A DNA stretch of 64,000 nucleotides, taken from NCBI GenBank assembly GCA_037447655.1, contig JBBHKE010002505.1, positions 101,911-165,910 on the forward strand, in the 5' to 3' direction. Below the pieces are notes generated by a model, which made no database searches, was not told where the DNA came from, and saw nothing but the letters and a program-made list of their open reading frames with translations. The translations under genes and the position numbers were made by a program. This document shows positions 42,697 to 53,239 of this stretch, in pieces; within the stretch, counting starts at the first letter, position 1, and the number at the start of each line of letters is the position of its first letter. This DNA comes from Zygnema cylindricum. Its lineage: Eukaryota; Streptophyta; Zygnematophyceae; Zygnematales; Zygnemataceae.

Positions 42697-44916
42697 ATGG
42701 ATTCCTTAGAGATAAGAGGTAGCCTGGGAGGTTTAGAGGATGATGACACCCAGCTACTTCCAGATATGGAAACTGTACACATGGAAAACTCATTAGAAAT
42801 TGCAAATCAGTTTAGGGATGCGAGAAAGGTCGTTCCTAAAGGGGTAAATTATGAAGTTTGGCATCACTTTATAGTCTTACATAGTGCGAAGCATTCAGAC
42901 AAGGCTTTTTGCAATCATTGTGATTTGCCTGTTGCGAGGGGGAAGTCGATTAGTCCTACTAAGTTACTCTCTCACTTAAGGGTTCATCACAGAAAGTTAT
43001 TTACAGGGGATAAATTGAAAGAAATAGAAGAAAAGCCGAGAGCTTTGGAGGATTTCGTCCAAAGAGGAGCAACCACATCATTCAAAGACAGGCTCATATG
43101 GTGGATCGTGTTGGACTACCAGCCACTAAGTATCGTGGAGAGCCCAGAATTTCGAGAAATTGTGAAGGGCTGGGCGCCAAAGGTCGTGATTCCAGATCGA
43201 CGTGGACTAATTTCAAGAATGGAGGAAATCGAGATGAAGGTCCGCCTAAGTTTAGGGAAGCTTGTGGAAGGTGAAAACCTTAAGCATTACCATGGACACA
43301 TGGACATCGTTGTCCAATGAATCCTTTTGTTCCATGATAGTGCACTTTATCAACTCTGATTGGGATCTTCAAAATGTTTGTTTAGGATGCTCTCCTTTTC
43401 CTGGTAGCCATACCGCAGAAGCGATTGGTGAGAAGTGTAAGGAAATGTTAGAAGCATTTGACATTTCCGAAAAATCAGTGGCGGTTTGTGTAACTGATTC
43501 AGCAGCTGCTATGAAGATAGCGGGAAAATCCATGTCTTGTGATTGGCATGGTTGCATGGATCATTTATTAGAGCTCGTCACAGGAATGTTCTTTAATGGT
43601 TCTAGTGTTGCATCACACTTGAAAAGTGCACGCAACCTTGTTGGATTTTTTAGAAGCTCACCGTGAGCAACTAATATTCTCAAAAATGTTGCGAGTGAAA
43701 TGAAGTGGAAAGTTCTACTTCCGGATGTAGCTACGAGGTGGTGGTCTACATACTTTATGCTCACTTCAATATTGTATTTGAAAAATCGGTTACAAGCAAT
43801 CATGACAACAATTGTGCCACCGAATGCGAGGTTGAGTGAAGAGGCATGGATGATCATTCAGAGAGGTGCGATTCTTTTAAACCTTTAATGGTTGCCCAAC
43901 GTGTGTTGGAAGGGGAAAGTTATGTAACTTTGAGTTGGGTGCCGGTAATTGTCCACTCATTACTTAAAGTACTAAAAAAAGTAGTGGATGACACATCAAA
44001 TTGAGGATGTGATGATTTGGCAATTAATGCAATTGCGGAGACGATGGTAACCGATTTTGAGGGTCGATTTGGAACGTGTGAGTTAACAACCCTCCTGATA
44101 AAGATGTTTATTGCTTGTGCACTAGATCCTAAGACGAAAAACCTAGTATTTTTAACACCTTTGGAGGTAGATAAGGTATGGCAAGAAATTGTCAACATGA
44201 TGTTGGGAAAGTTTGACATGGATGCGGAATTGTTTGGACATTCGAAAGGTGATAGTGATAGGTTGATGATGGAAATTGGAAACAATTCAAATGAAAAAGG
44301 TGTGAATGAAGTTGAAGATGATGATGAGGATGACATTTTCATAGCATTATAAAGAGAGTATCCCATTTCTTCGGTAATGGAAACCGTTCAAAAACCTTCG
44401 GCCTCGGAACTCACGCGAGATGAGTTTAAGGAGCATTTGCTCCACGAAGTTCAACTTTACAAAGGAAGAAGTGTTTTAGAACAATCACAACACGAACGGG
44501 CAAACCGATTGAAGTGGTGGGCCGAAAAGAAAAACTTGTTTCTGACATTGAGCTTTTTGGCTCGAATCATTTTAGTTATTCCGGCCACTTCGGCTCCTTC
44601 CGAGCGAATTTTTTCCTTGGCCGGTCAAATTAGCACGATTAAGCGAAACCGGTTGACTCCGGAATCGGTGGAAAGACTTGTTTTTTTGAAAGGATCATGG
44701 CAAGCAACGGAATCGCTCATTAATATTCGTGACGACAAAGGAAAGGAGATTGAAAAAGAGGGAGACATTAACGACAACGATAACAATAAGGTTGTTTCCA
44801 AGAAACTTCGGAAGGAAACGGGAAAGGAAATGGAGATTGGTGGAATACTTTACCCAACAAAAAAGAATTATGCAAAATTATGTTTTTTATGGAAGATTTG
44901 TAGGGTGCACGGTTGA
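42697..44916 (+). pseudogene. hAT transposase, broken by stops and frameshifts
   Basis: The first frame (42697-43320) has a BED zinc finger: NYEVWHHFIV then CNHCDLP and LLSHLRVHH. The catalytic region continues in another frame from 43262 (SITMDTWTSLSNESFCSM, AVCVTDSAAAMKIAGKSM). ATRWWSTYFML at 43735 is the conserved region with paired Trp. The C-terminal dimerisation domain lies at 44500-44700 (IPATSAPSERIFSLAG). In-frame stops lie near 43664, 44002 and 44350. Frame changes lie near 43262-43320 and 43870. Family and domain order are clear; as it stands no full transposase can be made from it. Confidence 0.92.
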
Positions 44917-44936
44917 GAGATTTTGAATTTCAGTTT

Positions 44937-45590
44937 TTTGGTCGTAGAAACATTGTGTAATTTAGATTTGGATTTCGGATATTGGAAAAATTGGGAAAGT
45001 AGGAAAATTGGGATTTTGGGGATGATAGGATAATCACATGTTTGTATTTGGGAGAGGTGGAATTGTTGATGGAAAAATTATATATTGAGGAAATGGATGT
45101 TGAAAATTTATGTTGCTAGTGTGAGAATTAATGGAAATTTTGGATTTGGATTTTGGATTTTGAGAAATTGGGAAAATGGAAAATTCGGAATTTTGGGATT
45201 ATAGAATAATCACATGTTTGCATTTGGGAGAGGTAGAATTGATGATGGAAAATTATATATTAGAGGAAATGGATGCTGAAAATTTATGATGTTAGTGTGA
45301 GAATTAATGGAAATTTCGGATTTGGATTTTGGTTTTTGAGAAATTAGGAAAATTGAAAATTCGGGATTTTGGGATTATAGAATAATCACATGTTTGCATT
45401 TGGGAGAGGTAGAATTGTTGATGGAAAATTATGTATTTGAGGAAATAGATTTAGAAAATTTATTAGTGTGAGAATTAACGGAAATTTTGGAATTGGATTT
45501 TGAATATTGGGAAAATTGGGAAAGTGGAAAATTTGGGATTTTGGGATTATAGAATAATCACATGTTTGAATGTGGTAGATGTCAAATTAA
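44937..45590. repeat. About 175-bp tandem repeat inside the hAT element
   Basis: The phrase 'aataatcacatgtttg' recurs near 45031, 45207, 45383 and 45555, a spacing of 172-176 bp, with 'gggagaggt(g/a)gaattg' and 'gtgagaattaa(t/c)ggaaatt' in each unit. About 3.7 copies lie downstream of the transposase gene. Confidence 0.85.
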
Positions 45591-45867
45591 GCTCATGATT
45601 TGGACATGTTGGATTTTGAAATATTTGCGAGTTTGAATTTTTTTCATTTAGGGAATTAGAATTGAATATTGGGAAAATAAATAATTAATATTAATGTGGC
45701 CATATGGATTACTTGTGGCCACATATTGATTTATGTTATATATTTGGAATTGGTATTAGAATTATATTGCATTTTTTGAATGGTAAAAAATGTGAATTTT
45801 TAATATTATTGATGTTATAATTAGAGGGTGTAATTTTAGAAATGTGGAATAGTAGTAGGTAATACTA

Positions 45868-46035
45868 CCACATGCAGTACCACTAGTACTAACAGCTGCT
45901 AGTACTACCAGCTGCAGCACTAGTACTAGCTACAGCTGTTAGTACTACGGACTGCAACACTAGTACTAGCAGCAGCTGTTAGTACTACCGACTGCAACAC
46001 AAGTAGTAGTAGCAGCTGTTACTACTACGGGCTGC
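45868..46035. repeat. About 39-bp tandem repeat, AGTACTA/CAGCTG-rich
   Basis: The unit 'actagtactagcagcagctg' plus 'ttagtactaccgactgcaac' repeats about four times with mutations. It is rich in short palindromes (AGTACT, CAGCTG, ACTAGT). Confidence 0.8.
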
Positions 46036-46045
46036 AGAAGCAGTA

Positions 46046-46263
46046 CACCGCGCATCGTTATTAGTGTCAAGGTTTAAATAGTGTAAAAAAAAATTAGTGT
46101 TAACAATTCTAATTTAGTGCGGGAAACTTGGCAGATTATGGTCCACTTTCTCTAATAGCGTTGCTTATTTAATTTCGAAAATCATGGACATTATTTTTGG
46201 AAAAAAATCAAATTTTTAAGAACCCTAATTAGAGTTATATACTCTAATAACCGATTCGCATTG
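46046..46263. repeat. TA-flanked MITE nested in the hAT element
   Basis: TA on both sides (46044-46045, 46264-46265). Ends CACCGCGCATCGTTATTAGTG and 'CTCTAATAACCGATTCGCATTG' are imperfect inverse repeats. The interior resembles 46747-46944 ('ttggcagattatggtccac'). Its position inside the hAT means it inserted later. Confidence 0.75.
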
Positions 46264-46696
46264 TAGTACTGGCAGCAGACTACAAAAAAAAAAAACCTAG
46301 AAAATCATTCGATATATCGCGATATATTATATTGGCAATATATCGGCTAAATATCGCGATATTTCGATAATCGATATATCGAAGCGATATATCGATTATC
46401 GGGGTACTTAACATTCGGTACATATCGAATATCGGCAAGTGGTCCTCGATACCCAACACTAGTCAGCAGAGGTCGCAAAATCAAAAAAATCCATACCTGA
46501 AACCGACCGTTTTTTTTTTCAAAATCTGAGTAACCGACGCCCGACCGAGTTATGTCACGCTCCAAAATTGTTAACTGTTAACCGACCGTCGTTTACGAAA
46601 AAAAAATTAACCGAATCTTGATTTTTCGCGACTAACCGTTCCCGCCCGTAACCGAAAAATTACAAAATTAATCAATGTACGACGGAATAAGCCAAT

Positions 46697-47157
46697 AATT
46701 ACGATTTGTCGCGTTCCCTAAGATTTGCGAAATGAATAGCGTACTACACCGCCAATCGCTATTAGAGTCAAGGATTAAATAGCGTCAAAAAACAATTAGC
46801 GTTATTGATTTTAATTTAGTACCTGAGACGTGGCAGATTATGGTCCACGTCCTCAAATAGCGTTATTAATTCTATTTCAGGTTTTGGGGTCAAAATTTAG
46901 GGGCACCGAATTAGCGTTATATACTCTAATAGCAATTGGCGGTGTACTGTGTCAGATTTGCGACGCTTAGTCGCGTTGCCTAAGATTTGCGAAATGAATA
47001 TTTACTACCGTGTCAGATTTGAGACGCTTTGTCGCGTTCCCTAAGATTTTCGAAATGAATAGTGTACTACCGTGTCAGATGTGCTACGCTTTGTCGTGTT
47101 CCCTTTGATTTGCGAAATAAATAGCTTACTACAGTACCGTGTCAGATTTGCGACGCT
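46697..47157. repeat. About 67-bp tandem repeats inside the 949-bp element
   Basis: 'tcgcgttccctaagatttgc' then 'gaaatgaata' and 'accgtgtcagatttgcgacg' recur about four times (near 46710, 46970, 47032, 47095). The first copy is split from the rest by the MITE at 46747-46944. Confidence 0.85.
46747..46944. repeat. TA-flanked MITE nested in the 949-bp element
   Basis: TA flanks at 46745-46746 and 46945-46946. Inverted ends CACCGCCAATCGCTATTAGAG and 'CTCTAATAGCAATTGGCGGTG', 198 bp. It interrupts a tandem repeat array, so it is younger than the array. Confidence 0.88.
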
Positions 47158-47539
47158 AATCATGATGCCACGTACTTCCACGATACCAAAAGTACATAGA
47201 ACAATAATGTTGGAAAAAAACAATACAGAATTTTCATTTTTTTTGGTTTTTTGTTTGGACCGACCGTAACTGACCCTTTTTTTTTTTCCTAGTGAGTCAA
47301 CCCGACCGTAACCGACCGACCCCCCAAAATTTGGCAACCGAATCCGTTCCGGATCCGGCGCGGGCGGTCGGGTTAACGGTCGGTCACGGTTTCGGTTGAC
47401 CGTTTGCGACCTCTGCTAGTCAGTACATTATGTGAAACATTAGCGAAGCGTGGCTGCATGTCACGTCCCGAAGAAAGCCGCGGTCATTTATAATTTTATT
47501 CTATCTTGCTTTAACGCCACGTATGACCAGGATCCAGGA

Positions 47540-47846
47540 CCTAGTTCAAAAGTAGGTGAAAGTAGGCCCATACAATATGCCTATTGTATGCAAAACATAC
47601 AATATGACCTTAAGACCCATATTGTATTCGGACCTATTCGGACCAATTAAAACATTCGGACCAAAAATTGGACCAATTAAAACATTCGGACCAAAAATAT
47701 TTGCTTTCACCGTCAGATTTCTGACGATCGGACGGTCGCTGATCAAAGTAGCGATCTAAGAAGATCACATGAAAAGCCCATAACTCAACTTACGATAAAG
47801 TCGCCGACCAAAGGCCCTACCATAAAACGCCTACTTTTGAACTATG
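47540..47846. repeat. hAT-like MITE with CATAGTTCAAAAGTAGG ends, copy 1
   Basis: 307 bp. Left end CCTAGTTCAAAAGTAGG, right end 'CCTACTTTTGAACTATG'. Perfect 8-bp target duplication ATCCAGGA at 47532-47539 and 47847-47854. The interior has 'acaatatgcctattgtatg' and 'gacggtcgctgatcaaagtagcgatc', shared with copies at 54105 and 62815. Confidence 0.93.
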
Positions 47847-47964
47847 ATCCAGGAAAAAAAAAATGGGGCATGCGGGAGCACGTGGTGGTGATTTAACGTT
47901 CTTCAGCGACGAAAAAATACAAAATTAATTTTTTCGATCCAAGTAATAAAATAGAGTGGAAGTA

Positions 47965-48208
47965 TACCGTGTATCGCTATTTCTCTTTTAACGTTAATAT
48001 TTTTTTTGCCACTAAAACATCTTTTTCCTCCGTACACACTTGTCCGATTTTTTACATGGAGACTACAAATCGGAAGGTGGGAATCTTAACTTTAAGTCGT
48101 AACCGTCCAGATCCATTATCCGACAATTATGTACGGATAAAAGATGTTTTAAGTGGCAAAAATTTGAAAAAAACATTAACAATATAGCACTAATAGCGAT
48201 ACAGCGTG
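47965..48208. repeat. TA-flanked MITE upstream of the NlpC/P60 gene
   Basis: Ends 'ACCGTGTATCGCTATT' and 'AATAGCGATACAGCGTG', with inner 'gccactaaaacatctttt' and 'aaaagatgttttaagtggc' inverse to each other. It is a relative of 19402-19611 and lies about 130 bp upstream of the proposed NlpC/P60 start. Confidence 0.85.
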
Positions 48209-48337
48209 TACCTCCAAGTACATACGTTAGTGAGACAGATTCCAATTTGTTTGCAATACGAAAACGTCGCTCATAATTTGGAAGTTCAGACAGCACAGAT
48301 CTTCCTTTTTTCTGCCGCGTCCATCCGACTCTCGTCC

Positions 48338-51251
48338 ATGGCAAGCTGGCGGGAAATGTCGGTCGTCGCTTTGTCGCTTGTCGTGTACGACTCCTCCTCG
48401 TGCCACATTGTTGCCACGAGGCTTGGCGAGGCCGCCACCTCGTCGTGTCGGTGGATTCTGACGGCAGGTCGGGAACTGAAGGTCGCTCTCGACTGTTTTC
48501 ATAACAAGTTTGCTAATCAAAACCTAAATTTGTTAAAAAATTCGCAGAAGATATTGTTGCTTTTTTTTCCGGAAACCACTTTGTATCTCCCTAAACTTTT
48601 AGAAAGTTTCAAAGGAATTCCAGGAACTTCTTTGAAATTTCATGTTAGTTTTTTTTAACTGTGTTTAGCTTTCGGGACTTTTTGGTGAATTTTGAAAGAA
48701 CCCTTGAAACTTTACGATTTTGAAGAAATGTAAACCCTAATTTTATTTGCCATGAGAGGGCGCCTTGATAGAGAAGCCGTAATGGCTTCAATTTGTTTTT
48801 GTTTAAGTAAAGAAAAAAAGAAAAAAAGTGCCTCTGATACCTATAGACATCTTTGTATTCAAGTAATTAGCTCTGTTTTTAATACAAATAATTAACTTTT
48901 TTTTGAATAGAAATTATGTGGAATAAAATATTCGGGCGTTAGATTAGTACTCTTATAGTGCATGTATTACTGACTCTGAAAAGATGGAGTTTCTCAATTT
49001 TTGACACGAGAATCCTTTTCCTTCTTTTCTGAAAATCGTAAAATATAGTGTTCCAAGAATTAGATGTAGAGTCCTTTAAGTTCTGATTGTATTTGGGCTC
49101 GAAGGGTGTTAAATCTTCTTTGTTTATTTTGCATTTTGCTGTGAAAGTAAAACTACAGCTTAAATTGTCCTCTCTACCCTCTCCTCCCCCCCTCTCTTCC
49201 CCCCCCTCCCTCTCTCTCTCTCCCTTTCTTTTTCTATCGATCAATGGATGGTTAAGGCATTTGTCATATAGGTCAGGTCATTTTTTTAAAGGAACGAGGA
49301 AGGAAAGCCATTTTGAGATGTATTATCGAACGACCGATAGAAATGTGCCTCTTTCACTTTCTGACCTGTGTACTTTTTTTTCTGACATTTGCAGAAATCC
49401 GGTTTTCCTAAAGCTTTTAGAAGATGGTTACAGTGGTTGGATCTCGCCTATTCAATGGCATTCTTTGGAACCGGTTTCAGAACACAAAACTTTTCATCCC
49501 ACTTTGCTTCTACGACCAGCGATTGAAAATCGGTTAAGGAAAGTTGTTGCATTCTCTATGGCTGCAAAAGAGGTTCCAAACCGCTATATGTGGGGCGGGT
49601 AACAGCCGGTCCAAACTACGACTGCAGCGGTCTCAGTTGAGTAGAACTGTGTGGAAAACTGAAAGCATGAAAATGAGCTGTTATCTATCTTGCAGGAAAT
49701 CTTGGGGATGATGTTTTAAAGTGGAATCCGCATTTGGTAATGAGAAAATGGCCTTTCAGAGACAGTAGTGATGGAATGTTGTTTGAAATGGAATCATCAC
49801 CTCTGCTTTCAGTTTAGAGAGTTACGGGGAATAGTGTTTCATGTGCAGTTCAACATGCGTTTGCCTCAGAAGGCATTTGGATTCCTAGAGACGCTTACCA
49901 GCAGGTGGGATTTCTAAGCTTCCACATTCAAATGTTTTGGTTCATAGTTCAGCTACAATCTTTACTCACAATCTGTCGTATATTTCTAGTTGAATCACCT
50001 GTGTGCTTTCCTTCCAAGTATTGTCTGCTGTTTTTCTCCCTCTCTCATTGGCTAATGATTTTTCCTTGCAGGAAGCCTTTACTTCTAAGGTGTCACTCGA
50101 AATCGCAGCCCCGGGTGATCTGGTGAGGCTTTCCAAAACTTTGTCTTACATGTCTGTTTTGAAACTATTTTTGACGTCGCTAGTTGTATGTTCGTAGGGT
50201 TTAGTTATTGTCTCGGTCTCAGACTTCCAAGATTTTAATTTTTAGGGAGGGATTTTAATAGCATTGTGACCTTTCTGGCCATTGCGATGTGTCCACACAA
50301 TACAAAACAGTTTCCATTGGAGGTGTCAATGGTGTTGAAACCAGAATCGATTATTTTTACAACAGAAAACTGAATCTATTTAGTTATAAAATTATTATTG
50401 AGGCGTTGCGCTTGCCTCCTAGAATAAGTTGTGAATTCAGCAGCAAACAAATTGATAAGGTATGTTCAAGTCCACAGTTGCGATAGTAGCAAAGGTACAT
50501 CAATTGTCACATTTAATGCGTCTTTCTAAAGAAACCAATGTAAGCAAAATTGTTCCGATCACAGGGAAAAGGGCCCCTTTTCCTTTGTGTCATCCATCAC
50601 AAGAGTCTGGAAAGAAAATCAATGTTGATTTACGTTTGAACCTGTTTACATGATTGCTTGTAGTGCAATTGAAAAAATGCAAGCAACCTAATTGTCAGAT
50701 CCTGGCAAATAATAATGAAAAGGAGTGTCAATGCGAATTTCTGCTGGAAATTGCAATGCTGGAAATTTATGTGCGGACTAAAAATAGCTTTACACGGCAT
50801 ATTAAGATAACTTGTGTCGCTGTCTTGGAAGAAACTGTCTTGTCAACTTTTCGCATCGACTAAAGAAAGAGCGCGTAGCTTTCATATTTTTGCAGGTTTT
50901 TTTTGGAAGTGGGACAAAAGCAAGCCATGTCGGCCTTTGTGTTGCCATTAATCCAAACACAACTCGTGAAGTTACGCGTCCTGCGATTACTGATCGGTCC
51001 GTCAGCTTCTGAAGCCGCTGAAAGTCCGACAAGTACAGACTACTACCGACACTTTGCCCCAATCAGATCCACCTCCGAGAGGCACTGTGATCTATGTACA
51101 CAGTTCAGGCATAGAGCACGGTCACAACGGCATTCAAGTTGACCTTCTTTCCGATTCTGCAGGCCAAGTGGCCGCATATTATTTTAGGGAGTTTAGAGGA
51201 GTAGGCCGGGTTATGCACAGTTATGTCCGAGAGGAGTCGGAGAGTGGTTGA
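48338..51251 (+). CDS. NlpC/P60 cysteine endopeptidase, cyanobacterial type
   Basis: Exons: first exon from ATG 48338 (donor unresolved), 49395-49635, 49849-49904, 50072-50122, 50896-51251. The first exon contains YDSSSCHIVATRLGEAA, resembling the SH3b region of cyanobacterial NlpC/P60 proteins. Exon 2 has LLEDGYSGWIS, then the catalytic block NRYMWGG...GPNYDCSGL with the nucleophile Cys codon at 49623. Exon 3 gives IWIPRDAYQQ; exon 4 EAFTSKV...APGDL; exon 5 FFGSGTKASHVGL (His codon at 50926) and VIYVHSSG (third His, 51099), ending RGVGRVMHSYV. Family members cleave peptidoglycan stem peptides. A frame break lies at about 49600 (one base short after GGGGCGGG) and another near 51003. These are either assembly errors or real lesions. 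Intron phases otherwise match. Location could be the plastid; no clear transit peptide was proven. Confidence 0.8.
50123..50895 (+). other. Intron 4 of the NlpC/P60 gene
   Basis: Between exon 4 (APGDL) and exon 5 (VFFGSG), which are adjacent in the protein family, so the open frames here are not exons. No element recognised. Confidence 0.5.
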
Positions 51252-53239
51252 GTGAAGCTCATTATATGATTGCAATGCAGTTTATTTTTGGCTCTTTATA
51301 TAGTCCGTACGCAGAAGTCGACAAAATCAAAAGGGATGATGTGGCTTATTACATTGTTGTTTTTAGAATTAGGAACGGTAGAGATGTTGATTTCATAAAT
51401 GAATTAATGTATAGATTGTTTCACCAAAAGTCCAGTGGTGCCTGTAGTAGCGTTGTTTGTCGGAGACTGCTAGTTTTATGTGTCAACTTTTCACCCACTG
51501 TATTTGTCATAAATGCTAGTGTTGTATATAGAGCAGATTCCAGGTCAGTATATCACATTTCCCGTAGTTATAGATACCACAACCTTGAAAATCTGATGTT
51601 TATTGAGTTTGGAAATAAATGTTGATAATTCAATAACTGACGGTAATTGACTGGATATAGTACGGTTTCCGAACATTTGATTGGCTGGGAATTCTGTGCA
51701 CCGATATATCGGGATTATTGGTGAATACAATACATTAATATCGGTACATTGGTGAACGAGACCCCCTCAAGAAGGCACCTACTCAATAAATTTTGATCTT
51801 CGGCAAAACCTACTCAATATACAACACTAATAATTGCTACTTGCCATTTCTTTAGTCCATCCGGTGTGTGGAAGGGAGGAAACAATTTCCTTCGTGCAAC
51901 CATTCACACCGTTCTTTTTTTTTTTTTTTTTTGCATAAACAGTGTGGGTTGGAACATAAAATCCACTCATATGCTACGCATACTAATCCCTGCGTATTAG
52001 ATACAATAAATTGCCTGACTAATTAGGAGACATTAGATAAAGTAGAACGTTTGGTATAAAAAAGTCAAATAAAAAGACATTAAATGGCAAATAATTTACG
52101 AAATTACAAGAGTGAGATAAAAGGCAAAATGAAGGTGAAAATGCCACACAAGGCCAAATTACAATTGAAACCGCTGTGAAATCAAATGACAAGCTAAAAC
52201 AACAAAAATAAAGATGTGAAAAAAGAAGGAAACATCAAAATGAGACTATGAAAACAGGCCAATAACACAACTTGTCTCGTAAAAGGAGTCCAATCGTGCA
52301 AGGCCTTGCTTGGTGGATCGCATTTCAGAAAGGTCCAGAAGACGACAACGATCCATCATTGCAATAGCAAATCCAGTTAAGGATGGAACCACGCATGGGA
52401 ACCCTACACACATTTCCAAGCACACAAATAGAGCCGAACGAACTAAATAGCTATGTACTAACCGATACAAAGTGCCAACTTAGACCCGCACGGTAAAAAC
52501 GCACTGAAAAACTAGAGCCAATTAAGCGCAGGTAGGGAGTTCAAGCCTAGACCAGGGAGAAGTGGTGAATTGGCGCCGTTTGTACCAAAGGGTAAAATAA
52601 TAATTGTAAGCGACATTGTAACTCCAATATAAAGGCACGAATAAGAGAGCGTATGGGCAAGGGAAATTGTTTGAGGAAGCACATCAAGCAGCTAAGATTG
52701 AGTGACGGCGCCCATCTAACCGTACTTTAACTAATGGATCTGCAAAAAACGGTTTGAAATAGAGGAGGAGAAAAAGAAATGTCAAGATTGTTGGAGGAAG
52801 ATAACACGTTGGCTCCAAAGAGACTCGACTGGAAGGAAATCACCAAACGAGGAATGATAGGGGCAAGAACATAAAAATCTTTGTTCGAAATAGTGGGAGT
52901 GACGAGGGCAAAGAACACATAATAGATGACCAAGAAGATGACCGTTCGAGACAAAATTGAAATTTCAAATTTGTATGCTTCATCGTCTACATGAAAAGCA
53001 AAAATGCAGGATAAATTAAAAAGCACGATGGTAAAACATCTGAGTCTGGGGGGTACAAAAGGGCTGGCATGACCAACACTGAAAAACAACAATAAAAAAC
53101 AAAAAGAGCGACAAAAACACACCCTAAAAAAAGGAAACAACAAAAAGGAAAATAAAAGCACCCAACTCAGAATGAAAAGCACGGCAACTCACAAAAACAA
53201 AACTACAAACCCCAACCCCAACCCTAACTCAATTAAATA
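51252..53239. other. Intergenic, no supported gene
   Basis: A degraded MITE-like piece may end at about 51829 ('tatacaacactaat'). Around 52970-53090 some phrases resemble 37930-37990 ('ttaaaaagc', 'catctgagtc'), perhaps the 3' untranslated part of the LINE-like family read on the minus strand. Confidence 0.4.

Larger units (their letters stand above)
42205..46461 (+). mobile_element. hAT DNA transposon, about 4.26 kb
   Basis: The ends are perfect 15-bp inverted repeats: TAGTGTTGGGTATCG at 42205 and CGATACCCAACACTA ending at 46461. Just inside both lie clustered ATCGATATATCG-like words, the kind of subterminal repeat bound by hAT transposases. The left target duplication is GTCAGTAC (42197-42204). 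On the right only GTCAG remains next to the element because another element inserted there. Joining the sequence across 46467-47423 restores GTCAGTAC at 47419-47426. The interior carries a broken hAT transposase gene, tandem repeats and a nested MITE. Confidence 0.93.
46467..47415. mobile_element. Second hAT-like non-autonomous element, 949 bp
   Basis: Ends are inverted repeats CAGAGGTCGCAAA and TTTGCGACCTCTG. A perfect 8-bp target duplication CTAGTCAG flanks it (46459-46466 and 47416-47423). Eight-base duplication and a CAGAG start fit the hAT superfamily. The subterminal regions are full of 'accgaccg'-like words. It carries no transposase. Its target was the junction of the larger hAT element, and the duplicated bases include the last three bases of that element. 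Confidence 0.92.

Noticed and set aside
48206-48337. Upstream in-frame extension of the NlpC/P60 first exon
   Set aside because: It begins inside the MITE ending at 48208, so the ATG at 48338 is preferred.
50289-50653. Open frames between NlpC/P60 exons 4 and 5
   Set aside because: Exons 4 and 5 encode adjacent residues in the family, so this must be intron; no known domain is seen.
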